Of a DNA stretch of 64,000 bases, positions 37,451 through 47,765 are shown in pieces. The translations under genes and the position numbers were made by a program. Source of the DNA: Betaproteobacteria bacterium (GTDB lineage: Bacteria; Pseudomonadota; Gammaproteobacteria; Burkholderiales; Rhodocyclaceae); NCBI GenBank assembly GCA_016234745.1, contig JACRAR010000078.1, forward strand, positions 57,477 through 121,476. The letters are read 5' to 3'. Numbering within the stretch: position 1 is the stretch's first letter; each line of letters opens with the position of its first letter. The notes beneath the pieces are model-generated. The model made no database searches. It was not told the origin of the DNA and was given only the letters and a program-made list of their open reading frames with translations.

Positions 37451-38602
37451 TTACTGAGCCTGGCGGAATTTTGCCCGAATCTGGTCGAGCTTTGCCGCGT
37501 ACAGATCGTGATCGGTACGGGTGGTGCTGTTCTCCATGGCAATGCGCAAATGCTCTTTGGCCAGCTCGGCATCCCCCAGATTGAAGTAGGCCGAGGCAAG
37601 CCAGTAATGGAACTCGTGGTAGTACGCGGCACGCTTGATTTCCTTCTGGAAGAAATCCCTGGCTTTCTTGAAATCGCCGTCATGCATTGCGGCCAGGCCC
37701 AGGTTGAAGAAATGAAACGGCGGATGCGGCTGGATTTCCTGCAGCTTGCGCGACAGCGCCTGAGCTTCTTTCTTGCGATCCTGGTCTTGCAACACCAGCA
37801 CGAGGTTGGACATGACGTCGACGTTGTCGGGCTCGCGTTCGAGAACATGCCTGAGCATCCGCTCGGCTTCCGGCAGATTGCCGTGGCGCCGGTAGATGAT
37901 GCCCAGCGTGTTGTATGCGCTGAGAAATTTTGGCGCCTGGCGTATGGCTTCGCGAGCCCACCAATAGGCCTGATTGGTGTCTCCGTGCGCGAGCGTTTCG
38001 GCGGCTCGATTGTTCATGTACATGGCGATGATGGTCTCCTCGCCGATCACTCGCGCACGCTGGCCGCGGATTTCCTGCTGCGGCAGGAAATCTATGGTCA
38101 GCAGATAGTTCTCGTCGAGCAGGCTGCGCGCATCGCTGAATTTGCTGCCGAGCTTGAGATTCACATGCTCGCTGGAAAAATACAGGCCGCCGCTGCGGCT
38201 CCAGGTTTCCTCGACGAATACATTCTGGAACTGCACCGGCAGATTCATTTCCTTGGCGAAAGCGGCGGTCATGATGACCAGCGAAAGGCAATTGCCGGTA
38301 CGCGCCGCAAATGTTTCGGCAGCATTGCGGGTCATGCCGGCGTCGTATTCAAGCTTGAGTTGCTGTTTGGTGTAGAGCGCATCGATGAGTCCCTGCTGCG
38401 GACCCTTGATCCTCAATTGCCGGGCGATCGTGGTCTGCAGGTACTCCTTCATTTCCGCACTCATGGCCAAGACTTCATCGGCACGGACGGGCTGGGCCGG
38501 GGCCTGGAACAAATGATCGTGCAGCAAATGGTCAGGCTGCGGCACCGCTGGCGGTGTGGCGCAGGCCGCGAGGCAGAGCGAGAGGATCAGCCAAGGTTTC
38601 AC
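37451..38602 (-). CDS. Lipoprotein with transglutaminase-like and TPR domains
   Basis: 383 residues from a GTG start, chosen because it places a lipoprotein signal peptide (VKPWLILSLCLAAC) at the N-terminus with GGAG ten bases upstream. After the lipid cysteine, residues about 60-190 contain a transglutaminase-like fold segment with ARTGNCLSLVIM (Cys) and SSEHVNLKLG (His). The C-terminal half has several TPR repeats (AYNTLGIIYRRHGNLPEAERML, NLGLAAMHDGDFKKARDFF). Such proteins are often envelope scaffolds; no function is assigned. An independent promoter is likely for cbiM downstream. Confidence 0.8.
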   Translation of the reverse strand: MKPWLILSLCLAACATPPAVPQPDHLLHDHLFQAPAQPVRADEVLAMSAEMKEYLQTTIARQLRIKGPQQGLIDALYTKQQLKLEYDAGMTRNAAETFAARTGNCLSLVIMTAAFAKEMNLPVQFQNVFVEETWSRSGGLYFSSEHVNLKLGSKFSDARSLLDENYLLTIDFLPQQEIRGQRARVIGEETIIAMYMNNRAAETLAHGDTNQAYWWAREAIRQAPKFLSAYNTLGIIYRRHGNLPEAERMLRHVLEREPDNVDVMSNLVLVLQDQDRKKEAQALSRKLQEIQPHPPFHFFNLGLAAMHDGDFKKARDFFQKEIKRAAYYHEFHYWLASAYFNLGDAELAKEHLRIAMENSTTRTDHDLYAAKLDQIRAKFRQAQ

Positions 38603-38707
38603 GGGGCTTATTCTCCGGCGCGCAGTCAAGGATTGCAAATGGCCCACGGGAATAGGCTCTAGAATCCTCCTTGCAGGCAACTCGACCCCACTCGCCAGGA
38701 GAAATCG

Positions 38708-39739
38708 ATGCTCCAAACACTACTTCCCACCACGCTGGCCGGCAGTCTGCCCAAGCCTTCCTGGCTGGCCACTCCCAATCAACTCTGGGCGCCCTGGCTG
38801 CTCGAAGGCGAGATCCTCGACGAGGGCATGCAGGACGCGGTGCGCCTGGTGCTTTACGACCAGAATGCAGCCGGCATCGACATCCTCACCGATGGCGAAC
38901 AGACCCGCCGGCACTTTGTCACCACCTTCATCGAGAATCTCGAAGGCATCGATTTCGAGCACAAACGCACGGTGCGCATCCGCGACCGCTACGATGCCGA
39001 AGTGCCGGTAGTGGTCGGGGCGGTGGCACGACGCCGGCCGGTGTTCTATGAGCACGCCAAGTTTCTGCGCAATGAGACCGACAAGCCGATCAAATTTACC
39101 CTGCCCGGGCCGATGACGATGGTGGACACGCTGTTCGATGCGCATTATCAGAGCCGGGAAAAGCTCGCCGGGGTCTTCGCTGAAATTCTCAATGCCGAGG
39201 CGCGGGAGCTGGCATCCCTGGGCATCGACATCATCCAGTTCGACGAACCCGCCTTCAATGTCTTCATGGACGAAGTGCGCGACTGGGGCGTCGCCACCCT
39301 GGAACGGGCTGCCGCCGGCCTGCCCTGCAAGACGGCCACGCATATCTGCTATGGCTATGGCATCAAGGCGAATATCGACTGGAAAAAAACCCTGGGCGCC
39401 GAGTGGCGCCAATACGAATCGACCTTCCCCCTGCTGGCCAAATCTAGCATCGATCAGATTTCCCTTGAATGCGCCAATTCGCATGTGCCGCTTGAATTGA
39501 TTGCCCTGCTCGAAGGCAAGGACATCATGGTGGGCGCGATCGACGTTGCCACAGAACAGGTTGAGACGCCCGAACAGGTTGCCGCCGTGCTGCGCGCCGC
39601 CCTCAAGTTCGTCGCCCCGCAGCGCCTCTATCCCTGCACCAATTGCGGCCTGGTGCCGCTCTCGCGCGCCGCCGCGCGCGGCAAGCTGCGTGCGCTGGCT
39701 GCCGGCGCCGCCATCGTCAGGAAGGAACTGAGTAGCTGA
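38708..39739 (+). CDS. Core-MetE-like methyltransferase (short methionine synthase family)
   Basis: 343 residues corresponding only to the C-terminal catalytic half of cobalamin-independent methionine synthase. The zinc ligands are H212 and C214 (ATHICYG), E254 (SLECANS) and C313 (TNCGL). It lacks the N-terminal half that binds polyglutamated methyltetrahydrofolate in full-length MetE. Core-MetE and Mes proteins make methionine from other methyl donors, some via methylcobalamin, some with an oxidative partner (MesX, DUF1852) not seen here. A ribosome site (CAGGAG) precedes the ATG. The methyl donor is unknown; methylating homocysteine is inferred from the zinc site. Confidence 0.85.
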   Translation: MLQTLLPTTLAGSLPKPSWLATPNQLWAPWLLEGEILDEGMQDAVRLVLYDQNAAGIDILTDGEQTRRHFVTTFIENLEGIDFEHKRTVRIRDRYDAEVPVVVGAVARRRPVFYEHAKFLRNETDKPIKFTLPGPMTMVDTLFDAHYQSREKLAGVFAEILNAEARELASLGIDIIQFDEPAFNVFMDEVRDWGVATLERAAAGLPCKTATHICYGYGIKANIDWKKTLGAEWRQYESTFPLLAKSSIDQISLECANSHVPLELIALLEGKDIMVGAIDVATEQVETPEQVAAVLRAALKFVAPQRLYPCTNCGLVPLSRAAARGKLRALAAGAAIVRKELSS

Positions 39740-39807
39740 AACCCGTACAATAGGTTAATCTTTCAATGCGTCGCGGCGGACGACGCACCACATCTGCGGA
39801 GGTATGA

Positions 39808-40239
39808 ATGAAGACTTTGTCCCAAATTTTGGCTGAGAAAAAACGTGCGACTTGCAGCGTCGTTCCGAATGACACGGTACGCCACGCCCTGGAGATGATG
39901 GCGAAAGAGGATGTCGGCGCGCTGCTGGTGATGGAGGACGGCCGACTGTTCGGGATTTTCTCGGAACGCGACTACACCCGGAAAGGCATATTGCACGGCA
40001 AGTCGTCGCTGGAGACCAAGGTCCATGAGATCATGACCGCGCGGGTGACCTGCATCACCCAGGACAAGACCGTCGGGGAAGCCATGGCGATCATGGACGA
40101 CAAACGCATCCGCCACCTGCCGGTGCTCGATGCCAAGTCTCAGGTGATCGGCGTGGTCTCGGTGCGCGACCTGATCCGCGAAACCATCTCGGAGCAGGCC
40201 TTCATCATCAAGCAGCTGGAAAGCTACGTGCAGGGCTGA
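39808..40239 (+). CDS. Two-CBS-domain protein
   Basis: 143 residues made of two CBS motifs at about 10-60 and 75-130, followed by a short tail (AFIIKQLESYVQG). Paired CBS domains bind adenine nucleotides and often act as energy sensors. GGAGGT before the ATG supports the start. No fused enzymatic domain is present, so the partner is unknown. The 3' end overlaps the convergent DUF3025 gene by 16 bases. Confidence 0.9.
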   Translation: MKTLSQILAEKKRATCSVVPNDTVRHALEMMAKEDVGALLVMEDGRLFGIFSERDYTRKGILHGKSSLETKVHEIMTARVTCITQDKTVGEAMAIMDDKRIRHLPVLDAKSQVIGVVSVRDLIRETISEQAFIIKQLESYVQG

Positions 40240-41063
40240 TTGACCACCAAGTGTAACGTGGGCAACGAAGGCAACGCACGCAACGGCCGGAACTGGCGTT
40301 GGTCGTCGTAATACGCCGGATATTCATTGTCCGGCGTGACGCCCGGAATACCCATCAGCGGCAGCGGACGAAAGTCGCGCGGCTTGGCGTAACTGGTCAC
40401 ATCCCCGGTAAAGCGTTGTGCCATGCGCGCGTCGACAGCGGCGAGTTGCTCGATCGCCGGCAGTTCCAGCCAGTTCTCATCGACATGCAGGAAGAGCGCC
40501 TTGCCGCACAAACCGAGGCGCGGTGTGCGCAGTATGTCGAAACTGGCGTGACCGAAGACGAAAACCCGCAAGCTGCGCTGAACATCGGCGCGCTTTTCCC
40601 AGAAGACCTCTTTCCAGTGCTGGTTGCGGATCTCCTGCCATAGATCGAGTCGCGACGAGACGACGGCGACGCCGCATTCATCGAACTGGGTCAGCGCATC
40701 GCGCAGCGGGCCGCGGCCTGCGTTTCCGCTGGCTTGCTGTTGCGCCAAAGCTTGATGATGGCACGCATTCAAGGCTGCCTTGGTACGCGGATAACTGAGC
40801 CAGACCAGCGCATTGAAGCCGTCGTGCCAGTTGCCCGGGCGCGTTTCCACTTCGCCAAGCCAATAAATGCGCTCTTCATAGGACAGTCCGCTCGCGCCGG
40901 GGACCACAAAGCGCAGTTGCGCGCCGCTGCCGGTGACGATGCCGCGCTCTGCCGCCAATGCATTCAAGGGTTCGACTTCAAGCAGCGCGCCGTCGTGCTG
41001 CAACCGCTCCAGCAGGGGCTCGAGCGGCGCAAACAAGGGTTGCGCGGCGAATGCCGGAGGCAT
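40224..41063 (-). CDS. DUF3025 family protein
   Basis: 279 residues matching the DUF3025 family of proteobacterial proteins of unknown function (RPGNWHDGFNALVWLSYPRTKAALNA-type core and DPDNEYPAYYDD-like end are recognisable). The start is the ATG four bases after the stop of the upstream lipoprotein gene; an upstream in-frame extension would overlap that gene. No signal peptide or membrane segment is seen. Last gene of the rsmI-pyrC-lipoprotein-DUF3025 operon. Confidence 0.8.
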   Translation of the reverse strand: MPPAFAAQPLFAPLEPLLERLQHDGALLEVEPLNALAAERGIVTGSGAQLRFVVPGASGLSYEERIYWLGEVETRPGNWHDGFNALVWLSYPRTKAALNACHHQALAQQQASGNAGRGPLRDALTQFDECGVAVVSSRLDLWQEIRNQHWKEVFWEKRADVQRSLRVFVFGHASFDILRTPRLGLCGKALFLHVDENWLELPAIEQLAAVDARMAQRFTGDVTSYAKPRDFRPLPLMGIPGVTPDNEYPAYYDDQRQFRPLRALPSLPTLHLVVNQPCT

Positions 41064-41067
41064 GGAC

Positions 41068-41565
41068 TCAGCGTGCCGCAGTTGCGCTGCCGGCGGCCGG
41101 TGCAGCCGCGGGTGCAGCAACTGGCGCTGTAACAGGTGCCGCTGCGGGCGGCTTGGGCGCGGCGACGAACTGCAGCAAGCCGTCCTTTTCATTGAAGGTT
41201 CCCAGCGCATCGCCCGGTTCGCGCGGCGACTGCTTGAACTGCTGCAGCTGGCATTTCTGGGTTTCAGTGACATACCAGTTGTTGCCCTGCTTGAGGATGT
41301 AGTTGCCTTCCAGCGAACGGAACAGTTCCGCTGTGAACGCACCTTCCGGCGCCGGCTGGAGTTTGTGGCGGCGCATGCATTCGGGGTTGCGCGCTGCGAC
41401 CAGCGAGATTTCCCAGCCCTTGTCCCAGGCGAACTGCCGGTTGCGAATCAGGGACAGGCTGTGCTGGGCGCCGTGGATTTGGTACGAAGCCGAGTCGGTG
41501 CTGCCGCAGGCAGTGAGCAGGGCAGCCGCGGCGATTCCCAGGCAGAGTTTGAGTGTCTCTTTCAT
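41068..41565 (-). CDS. Small lipoprotein with Ala/Pro-rich tail
   Basis: 165 residues. The start with GGAGG eight bases upstream gives a lipoprotein signal peptide with lipobox LTAC. The mature part (about residues 25-135) contains [20 protein letters not shown], and the last 30 residues are nearly all alanine and proline. I recognise no family. It overlaps pyrC by four bases (ATGA), so co-translation is likely. An envelope role is the only inference possible. Confidence 0.75.
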   Translation of the reverse strand: MKETLKLCLGIAAAALLTACGSTDSASYQIHGAQHSLSLIRNRQFAWDKGWEISLVAARNPECMRRHKLQPAPEGAFTAELFRSLEGNYILKQGNNWYVTETQKCQLQQFKQSPREPGDALGTFNEKDGLLQFVAAPKPPAAAPVTAPVAAPAAAPAAGSATAAR

Positions 41566-42641
41566 GTCTGCATCCTCCATGCAATTGTTTCGCCGGCGCG
41601 CAGCGGCACCAGCGCATCGTCATCGATAAAGGCTTGCGTGGCAGGGACCTGCCAGCCTTGTTTGGACAGCGTGATTTTCTCCACATTGCGCGGCAGGCGA
41701 TAGAAGTCGGCGCCATGAAAACTGGCAAAGGCCTCGAGCCGCTCCAGCGCGCCGGCCGCCTCGAAGGCTTCGGCATAGAGTTCGATGCCGGCATGCGCGG
41801 TGTAGCAACCCGCGCAGCCGCAGGCATACTCTTTGGTGCTGCGGGCGTGCGGCGCGGAATCGGTGCCGAGAAAAAATTTCGGATTGCCGGATACTGCCGC
41901 CGCGACCAGCGCCTGGCGATGCGCTTCACGCTTGAGCAGCGGCAGGCAGTAATGATGCGGGCGGATCCCCCCGGCAAACAGGGCGTTGCGATTGAGCAAC
42001 AGATGATGGGCGGTGAGGGTGGCGGCGAGGTTGGCACCGCCTGCCAGGACAAAGTCGACCGCCTCGCGTGTCGTGATGTGCTCGAACACCACGCGCAAAG
42101 CCGGGAAACTCTTGAGCAATGGCGCGAGGATGCGCTCGATGAACACCGCCTCGCGATCGAAGGCATCCACGGCCGGGTCGGTAACTTCACCGTGCACCAG
42201 CAGGGGCATGCCGAGTTCCTCCATGCGCGTCAGAGTAGCCGTGCAGCGGGTGAGATCGGTGACGCCGGCAGCCGAATTGGTGGTCGCGCCTGCCGGGTAA
42301 TACTTGACCGCCTGCACCCGGCCACTGGCATGCGCCGCGTCGATTTCCTGCGGCGCGGTTTCATCGGTCAGGTACAAGGCCATCAGAGGTTCGAATGACA
42401 TGCCCCGGGGCAGGGCGGCCAGTATCCGCTCGCGGTAGGCCAGCGCCAGCGCCAGCGTGGTCACGGGCGGCTTCAGATTGGGCATGACGATAGCGCGCGC
42501 AAAGCGTCGGGCCGTATCCGGAAGCACCGCAGCAAGCGCAGGACCATCGCGCAAATGCAGGTGCCAGTCGTCGGGACGGGTCAGCGTCAGTGTCTGCAAT
42601 GGTGACTGTGTCAATTGTGGCTGGGATGAGGCCCGCATCAT
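41562..42641 (-). CDS. pyrC: Dihydroorotase
   Basis: 359 residues (358 if the second of two adjacent ATGs is used). PyrC cyclises carbamoyl-aspartate in pyrimidine synthesis. The metal ligands H27 and H29 ([10 protein letters not shown]), the carbamylated lysine in [13 protein letters not shown], the histidines in LLVHGEV and EHITT, and the catalytic aspartate in GTDSAPH are all visible. It follows rsmI by seven bases and overlaps the lipoprotein gene, forming an operon. The type I homodimeric form (about 350 residues) is indicated by length. Confidence 0.95.
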   Translation of the reverse strand: MMRASSQPQLTQSPLQTLTLTRPDDWHLHLRDGPALAAVLPDTARRFARAIVMPNLKPPVTTLALALAYRERILAALPRGMSFEPLMALYLTDETAPQEIDAAHASGRVQAVKYYPAGATTNSAAGVTDLTRCTATLTRMEELGMPLLVHGEVTDPAVDAFDREAVFIERILAPLLKSFPALRVVFEHITTREAVDFVLAGGANLAATLTAHHLLLNRNALFAGGIRPHHYCLPLLKREAHRQALVAAAVSGNPKFFLGTDSAPHARSTKEYACGCAGCYTAHAGIELYAEAFEAAGALERLEAFASFHGADFYRLPRNVEKITLSKQGWQVPATQAFIDDDALVPLRAGETIAWRMQT

Positions 42642-42648
42642 GTCGCGA

Positions 42649-43518
42649 TTATAGCTTTTGATCCTTCCACGCCAGCGCCTGCTGATACAACGCATTTTTG
42701 TGCTGGCCGGTGATTTCCGCGGCAAGCTTCGCCGCCTGCTTGAGCGGCAGCTCGGCCAGCAGCAGCCTGAGGATACGCAAGGCATCGGCCGGCAGTTCCT
42801 GAGTTGCCGGCGCAGCCGAGACCAGCAAAACGAATTCGCCGCGCTGGCGGTTGGCATCGGCGGCGAGCCAGCCCGGCGCATCGGCCAGCGGCATGGTGGC
42901 GATCTGCTCGAACAGCTTGGTCAGTTCGCGCGCCACCACCAGGGTGCGCTGCGGCTCCAACAGTTCGGCAAGGTCGGCGATGGTGGCGACGATGCGATGC
43001 GGCGCTTCGTAAAACACCAATGCTGCCGGGATCGCCCGCAAGGTCTCGATCTGCTGGCGCCTTGCGCTGGTTTTGGCGGGAAGAAATCCGACGAACAGGA
43101 ACTGCGGGTCGGCCAGCCCGGCCGCCGAGAGCGCGGCAATGGCGGCATTCGGCCCGGGCAGCGGAATCACCGGATAGCCGGCGCTGCGTACTGCAGCGAC
43201 AGTTCGAGCGCCCGGATCGGAGACGCCGGGTGTGCCGGCATCAGAGACCAGCGCCACCGATTTCCCCTCGGCCAGGAGCTTCAGCAGTTTTTGCGCCGTG
43301 GCGGCTTCGTTGTGCTGGTGCAAGGCGAAGACCGCTGCGCGAATCCCGTGATGATCGAGCAGGCGGCGCGTGTGGCGCGTATCCTCGCAGGCGATGGCAT
43401 CGACCGTGCGCAGCGCCTCGAGAGCGCGCAGCGTGATGTCGCCGAGGTTACCCAGCGGCGTGGCCACCACATATAATGCAGTTGTCTTGTTCGCCGGCGG
43501 ATGCATCTCATGTTCCAT
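42649..43518 (-). CDS. rsmI: 16S rRNA (cytidine-1402 2'-O)-methyltransferase
   Basis: 289 residues. RsmI methylates C1402 in the ribosomal P site. The SAM-fold start [15 protein letters not shown], then [34 protein letters not shown] and FYEAPHR, are all diagnostic. The ATG chosen has GGAG about 12 bases upstream; an ATG four codons later is also possible. It is divergent from yraN across a 32-base gap, a common arrangement in betaproteobacteria, so the two promoters overlap. Confidence 0.95.
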   Translation of the reverse strand: MEHEMHPPANKTTALYVVATPLGNLGDITLRALEALRTVDAIACEDTRHTRRLLDHHGIRAAVFALHQHNEAATAQKLLKLLAEGKSVALVSDAGTPGVSDPGARTVAAVRSAGYPVIPLPGPNAAIAALSAAGLADPQFLFVGFLPAKTSARRQQIETLRAIPAALVFYEAPHRIVATIADLAELLEPQRTLVVARELTKLFEQIATMPLADAPGWLAADANRQRGEFVLLVSAAPATQELPADALRILRLLLAELPLKQAAKLAAEITGQHKNALYQQALAWKDQKL

Positions 43519-43550
43519 CACTGGCCTATTCTCCTGCCCTCGCGGGCGCC

Positions 43551-43925
43551 ATGCAAGTAAAGTCTCAGACCGGCAAAGACCGGCGCAGCTCGGGTGAGCG
43601 GGCCGAGGCACTGGCAGCAGCTTATCTCGAACGCCAGGGTTTGCGCATCTTGGAGCGCAACTACCGCGTGCGCGGCGGGGAAATCGACTTGATCTGCGAC
43701 GACCACGGCTGCCTGGTCTTCGTCGAAGTCAGATTGCGCACCAGTAGCCGCTTTGGCGGCGCCGCAGCGAGCATCACGACCACCAAGCAACGCCGCCTGA
43801 TCCTTGCCGCACGCCATTACCTGTCGGGCCGGCGCGAGCAGCCCTGCCGTTTCGACGCCGTCTTGCTGAGCGGACTGACCGATAATGACATCGAATGGAT
43901 ACGCAATGCCTTTGACGCGTTTTAG
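43551..43925 (+). CDS. yraN: YraN/UPF0102 family endonuclease-like protein
   Basis: 124 residues of the UPF0102 family, with a restriction-endonuclease-like fold. The nuclease-like residues appear in GGEIDLI and FVEVRLR (E/D...ExK-like, here ExR). Its biochemical role is unproven. The start follows ribosome-weak sequence but matches family length. It overlaps the next gene by 20 bases. Its usual neighbours rsmI, diaA and dolP are all present here, though cfa and a HIRAN gene have been placed between. Confidence 0.92.
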   Translation: MQVKSQTGKDRRSSGERAEALAAAYLERQGLRILERNYRVRGGEIDLICDDHGCLVFVEVRLRTSSRFGGAAASITTTKQRRLILAARHYLSGRREQPCRFDAVLLSGLTDNDIEWIRNAFDAF

Positions 43926-44280
43926 TTTAGCCTTGGTGGCGCTGTTGTGCTGCGCTGCGGCTGCGGCGCAGACCATCCGCATCCTGGTGCAAAGCTCGCC
44001 GCTGGCCGGTTTTCAATATCATGCCGGCACGGCGGTCTGGGACGACATGAAAATCGGCGATGCCTTGGTGCTGGTGCGCGAACCCGACAACCCGCACGAT
44101 CCGAATGCGGTCCGCATCGACTGGCACGGGCAGCAGCTCGGCTATCTGCCTCGCCGCGAAAACAGCGCCGTAGCGGCCGAGATGGATCGCGGCGGGCGCA
44201 TCGAAGCGCGCATCGCCCAGTTGCGCGAGCACCGCAATCCCTGGCAGCGGGTGCTGGTCGATGTGCTTCTGGTGTTGTGA
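43906..44280 (+). CDS. HIRAN-domain protein with a signal peptide
   Basis: 124 residues. The HIRAN domain (about 30-115) includes GFQYHAG, LVREPDNPHDPNAVRIDW and LGYLPRRENSAVA, the typical pattern. The first 23 residues (RFSLALVALLCCAAAAAQ) form a Sec-type leader, which is odd because HIRAN domains usually bind DNA ends in replication and repair proteins. An upstream ATG at 43885 would add seven residues. The start lies inside yraN. Periplasmic location is inferred, as is the function. Confidence 0.8.
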   Translation: MPLTRFSLALVALLCCAAAAAQTIRILVQSSPLAGFQYHAGTAVWDDMKIGDALVLVREPDNPHDPNAVRIDWHGQQLGYLPRRENSAVAAEMDRGGRIEARIAQLREHRNPWQRVLVDVLLVL

Positions 44281-44423
44281 ACGATGGCGCTCGCAAGTCC
44301 TGGTCGGAGCGCTGGTACCGGCGCTGGCATGCGGTCTCGCTGTGGCTCTGCCTGCGGCTGAACGGCCCCTTTCCGCCGCTGGACACAGTTCGCAAATACG
44401 ATCGAAGTGGAAAGCCATTTTGA
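44277..44423 (+). CDS. Possible small protein of 48 residues
   Basis: A GTG start overlaps the stop of the HIRAN gene (GTGA), followed by 48 codons rich in Trp and Arg (for example SWSERWYRRWH) ending before a lower-GC stretch. Codon third positions are GC-rich, like real genes here. No family is recognised and there is no clear ribosome site beyond coupling. It could also be a chance frame. Confidence 0.3.
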   Translation: MNDGARKSWSERWYRRWHAVSLWLCLRLNGPFPPLDTVRKYDRSGKPF

Positions 44424-44434
44424 TTCGGAAACGA

Positions 44435-44463
44435 TTGACCCGATTATCAGAATTGATCATACT
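44435..44463 (+). promoter_or_regulatory. Candidate sigma-70 promoter for cfa
   Basis: TTGACC and CATACT are separated by 17 bases in a locally AT-rich stretch, matching five and four positions of the -35 and -10 consensus. It would leave an untranslated leader of about 95 bases before cfa. Only the spacing and sequence support it. Confidence 0.5.
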
Positions 44464-44564
44464 AAAAACCTGGCCGGATGATCGAACGAAAAGTTCCAGA
44501 AACCTGAGTCGGATGGTATTTCTGGCCGGACAACGACCCTGTCATGGCCTGATGGAGTTGACCT

Positions 44565-45746
44565 ATGAGCACGATTTCACTTGGTTCACACGCTCCCACT
44601 CCTGAGCACAACTATAAATCTTCCGACCCGGCGATCCCCGCCACGCTGAAATTCCTGGCTGATTTGGCCGGTGTTCGTTTCAACGGCATCGAGCCTTGGG
44701 ATATCCAAGTGACCAATCCACGAGTGTATCGGCGTATTCTCATTGAGGGCTCCCTCGGCTTCGGTGAAGCCTACATGGATGGCTGGTGGGAGTGCGACCG
44801 GTTGGATCAACTCTTCAATCGCTTGCTGACGGTGGATACCGATATACATCTCGACAGCAAGATGCCGCTTCGCTCACTGGGCCGTGCGCTACGCCATGCC
44901 CTTTTCAATCTCCAATCGATCCAGCGTGCTTTCCATGTAGGCGAGCAGCATTACGATATCGGTAATGATGTGTTTGAAACGATGCTCGATCCAACCATGA
45001 GTTACTCCTGCGGTTACTGGCAGAAGGCCAACACGCTTGAAGAAGCACAACGGGACAAGCTGGACATGGTTTGCCGCAAGTTGGAACTACGGCCTGGCGA
45101 GCGCGTGCTCGACATCGGCTGTGGCTGGGGCAGCTTTGCCCAGTATGCGGCAATGCATTATGGCGTCGAGGTCCTGGGAATCACGATCTCGAAGGAACAG
45201 CAGAAGCTGGCAAGCAATCGTTGCGCCGGGCTACCGGTCACCATTGAACTTATGGACTACCGTACCTTGGCGGGGCAATACGACAAGATCGTGTCCATTG
45301 GCATGTTTGAGCATGTTGGCCGAAAGAATTACGTAGCGTTTTTTTCCATCATCGATCGGCTACTCAAGGAGCATGGTCTGTTTCTGTTGCACACCATCGG
45401 CAATCACGTGAAATCGCTCAAACTGGATGAGTGGATGGACAAGTACGTTTTCCCGAACGGTCTCCTGCCATCTGCCGCGGAAATTGCCGAAAGCGTCGAA
45501 GGGCGATTCCTGATTGACGACTGGCATAGTTTCGGCCCAGACTACGACCGCACGTTGATGGCCTGGTGGGAGAACTTTGAGCAGGGCTGGCCGAACCTGG
45601 TGCCGAAGTATAGTTCGCGTTTCTACCGCATGTGGAAGTATTACCTCTTGAGCTGCGCCGGGTTCTTCCGGTCGCGCCAGGGCCAGTTGTGGCAGCTCGT
45701 TCTAAGCAAGCGACAGCGCTCGGCAGGATATCGATCAGTGCGGTAG
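44565..45746 (+). CDS. cfa: Cyclopropane-fatty-acyl-phospholipid synthase
   Basis: 393 residues, near the E. coli enzyme's length. Cfa transfers a methylene from SAM to double bonds of membrane lipids. The N-terminal lipid-binding part contains GFGEAYMDGWWECDRLD; the SAM motif I is VLDIGCGWGSFAQYA, and MSYSCGYW, HVGRKNY and KYVFPNG are conserved active-site stretches. Its composition appears less GC-rich than its neighbours and it interrupts the common yraN-diaA order, suggesting insertion. It has its own candidate promoter. The product modifies membranes under stress or stationary phase in other bacteria. Confidence 0.95.
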   Translation: MSTISLGSHAPTPEHNYKSSDPAIPATLKFLADLAGVRFNGIEPWDIQVTNPRVYRRILIEGSLGFGEAYMDGWWECDRLDQLFNRLLTVDTDIHLDSKMPLRSLGRALRHALFNLQSIQRAFHVGEQHYDIGNDVFETMLDPTMSYSCGYWQKANTLEEAQRDKLDMVCRKLELRPGERVLDIGCGWGSFAQYAAMHYGVEVLGITISKEQQKLASNRCAGLPVTIELMDYRTLAGQYDKIVSIGMFEHVGRKNYVAFFSIIDRLLKEHGLFLLHTIGNHVKSLKLDEWMDKYVFPNGLLPSAAEIAESVEGRFLIDDWHSFGPDYDRTLMAWWENFEQGWPNLVPKYSSRFYRMWKYYLLSCAGFFRSRQGQLWQLVLSKRQRSAGYRSVR

Positions 45747-45802
45747 GCACATCGCCGGCCGTTTCTCTCAAGGGCAGCACCATAGTTCACTGCAGGATGT
45801 CC

Positions 45803-45861
45803 GGGGAGTTTTGCCGACCGATATGTGCGTTTCCTGCACCCGGAAGACGGGCAAACTCCCC
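45803..45861. repeat. Long-loop inverted repeat after cfa
   Basis: GGGGAGTTTTGCC (from 45803) and GGGCAAACTCCCC (45849-45861) can pair with one bulged T across a loop of about 33 bases. It lies in the 247-base gap between cfa and diaA, 60 bases after the cfa stop. It may stabilise or end the cfa transcript, or be a remnant. No T-run follows. Confidence 0.4.
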
Positions 45862-45894
45862 AGGCATTCTATGTTCTACCGATCAATACGCTGA

Positions 45895-47261
<1,367 letters not shown>

Positions 47262-47266
47262 ACGCC

Positions 47267-47755
47267 ATGTCCTTTCCTGCGCCAGATTTCGAGGCCAAGC
47301 TTTGCCAGGCCGGAGATCTGCCGACGCGTATCGCCGCCCTGCCCAGGCCGCTGGTGTTCACCAACGGTTGTTTCGACATCCTGCATCGCGGGCATGTGAC
47401 CTACCTGGCGCAGGCGCGCGCGCTGGGTGCGAGCCTGCTGGTGGCGGTGAATAGCGACGCTTCGGTGCGACGCCTCGGCAAGGGCGAGGATCGCCCCGTC
47501 AATCTACTCGGGGATCGCATGGCCTTGCTGGCGGCATTGGGCAGTGTGAGCCTGGTCACCAGTTTCGATGAGGACACACCATTGCAAGTGATCCAGCGTT
47601 GCCTGCCCGACGTCCTCGTCAAAGGGGGCGACTGGCCGGCCGAGAGCATTGTTGGCGCCCGGGAAGTTTTGGCGCGCGGCGGCAAGGTGGTTTCGATCCC
47701 CTTCATCCATCAGCGCTCGACGACCACGCTGCTGGAGAAAATCCGCAAGCTGTAA
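47267..47755 (+). CDS. rfaE2: D-glycero-beta-D-manno-heptose 1-phosphate adenylyltransferase
   Basis: 162 residues, the free-standing nucleotidyltransferase half of HldE. The HxGH motif is in [12 protein letters not shown] and the second nucleotide motif is [14 protein letters not shown]. It activates heptose-1-phosphate with ATP for ADP-heptose, a precursor of lipopolysaccharide core. The kinase half is not adjacent. It lies five bases after dolP, so it is probably co-transcribed with diaA-dolP. Converges with the TAXI gene. Confidence 0.93.
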   Translation: MSFPAPDFEAKLCQAGDLPTRIAALPRPLVFTNGCFDILHRGHVTYLAQARALGASLLVAVNSDASVRRLGKGEDRPVNLLGDRMALLAALGSVSLVTSFDEDTPLQVIQRCLPDVLVKGGDWPAESIVGAREVLARGGKVVSIPFIHQRSTTTLLEKIRKL

Positions 47756-47765
47756 GTTTCCTTCC

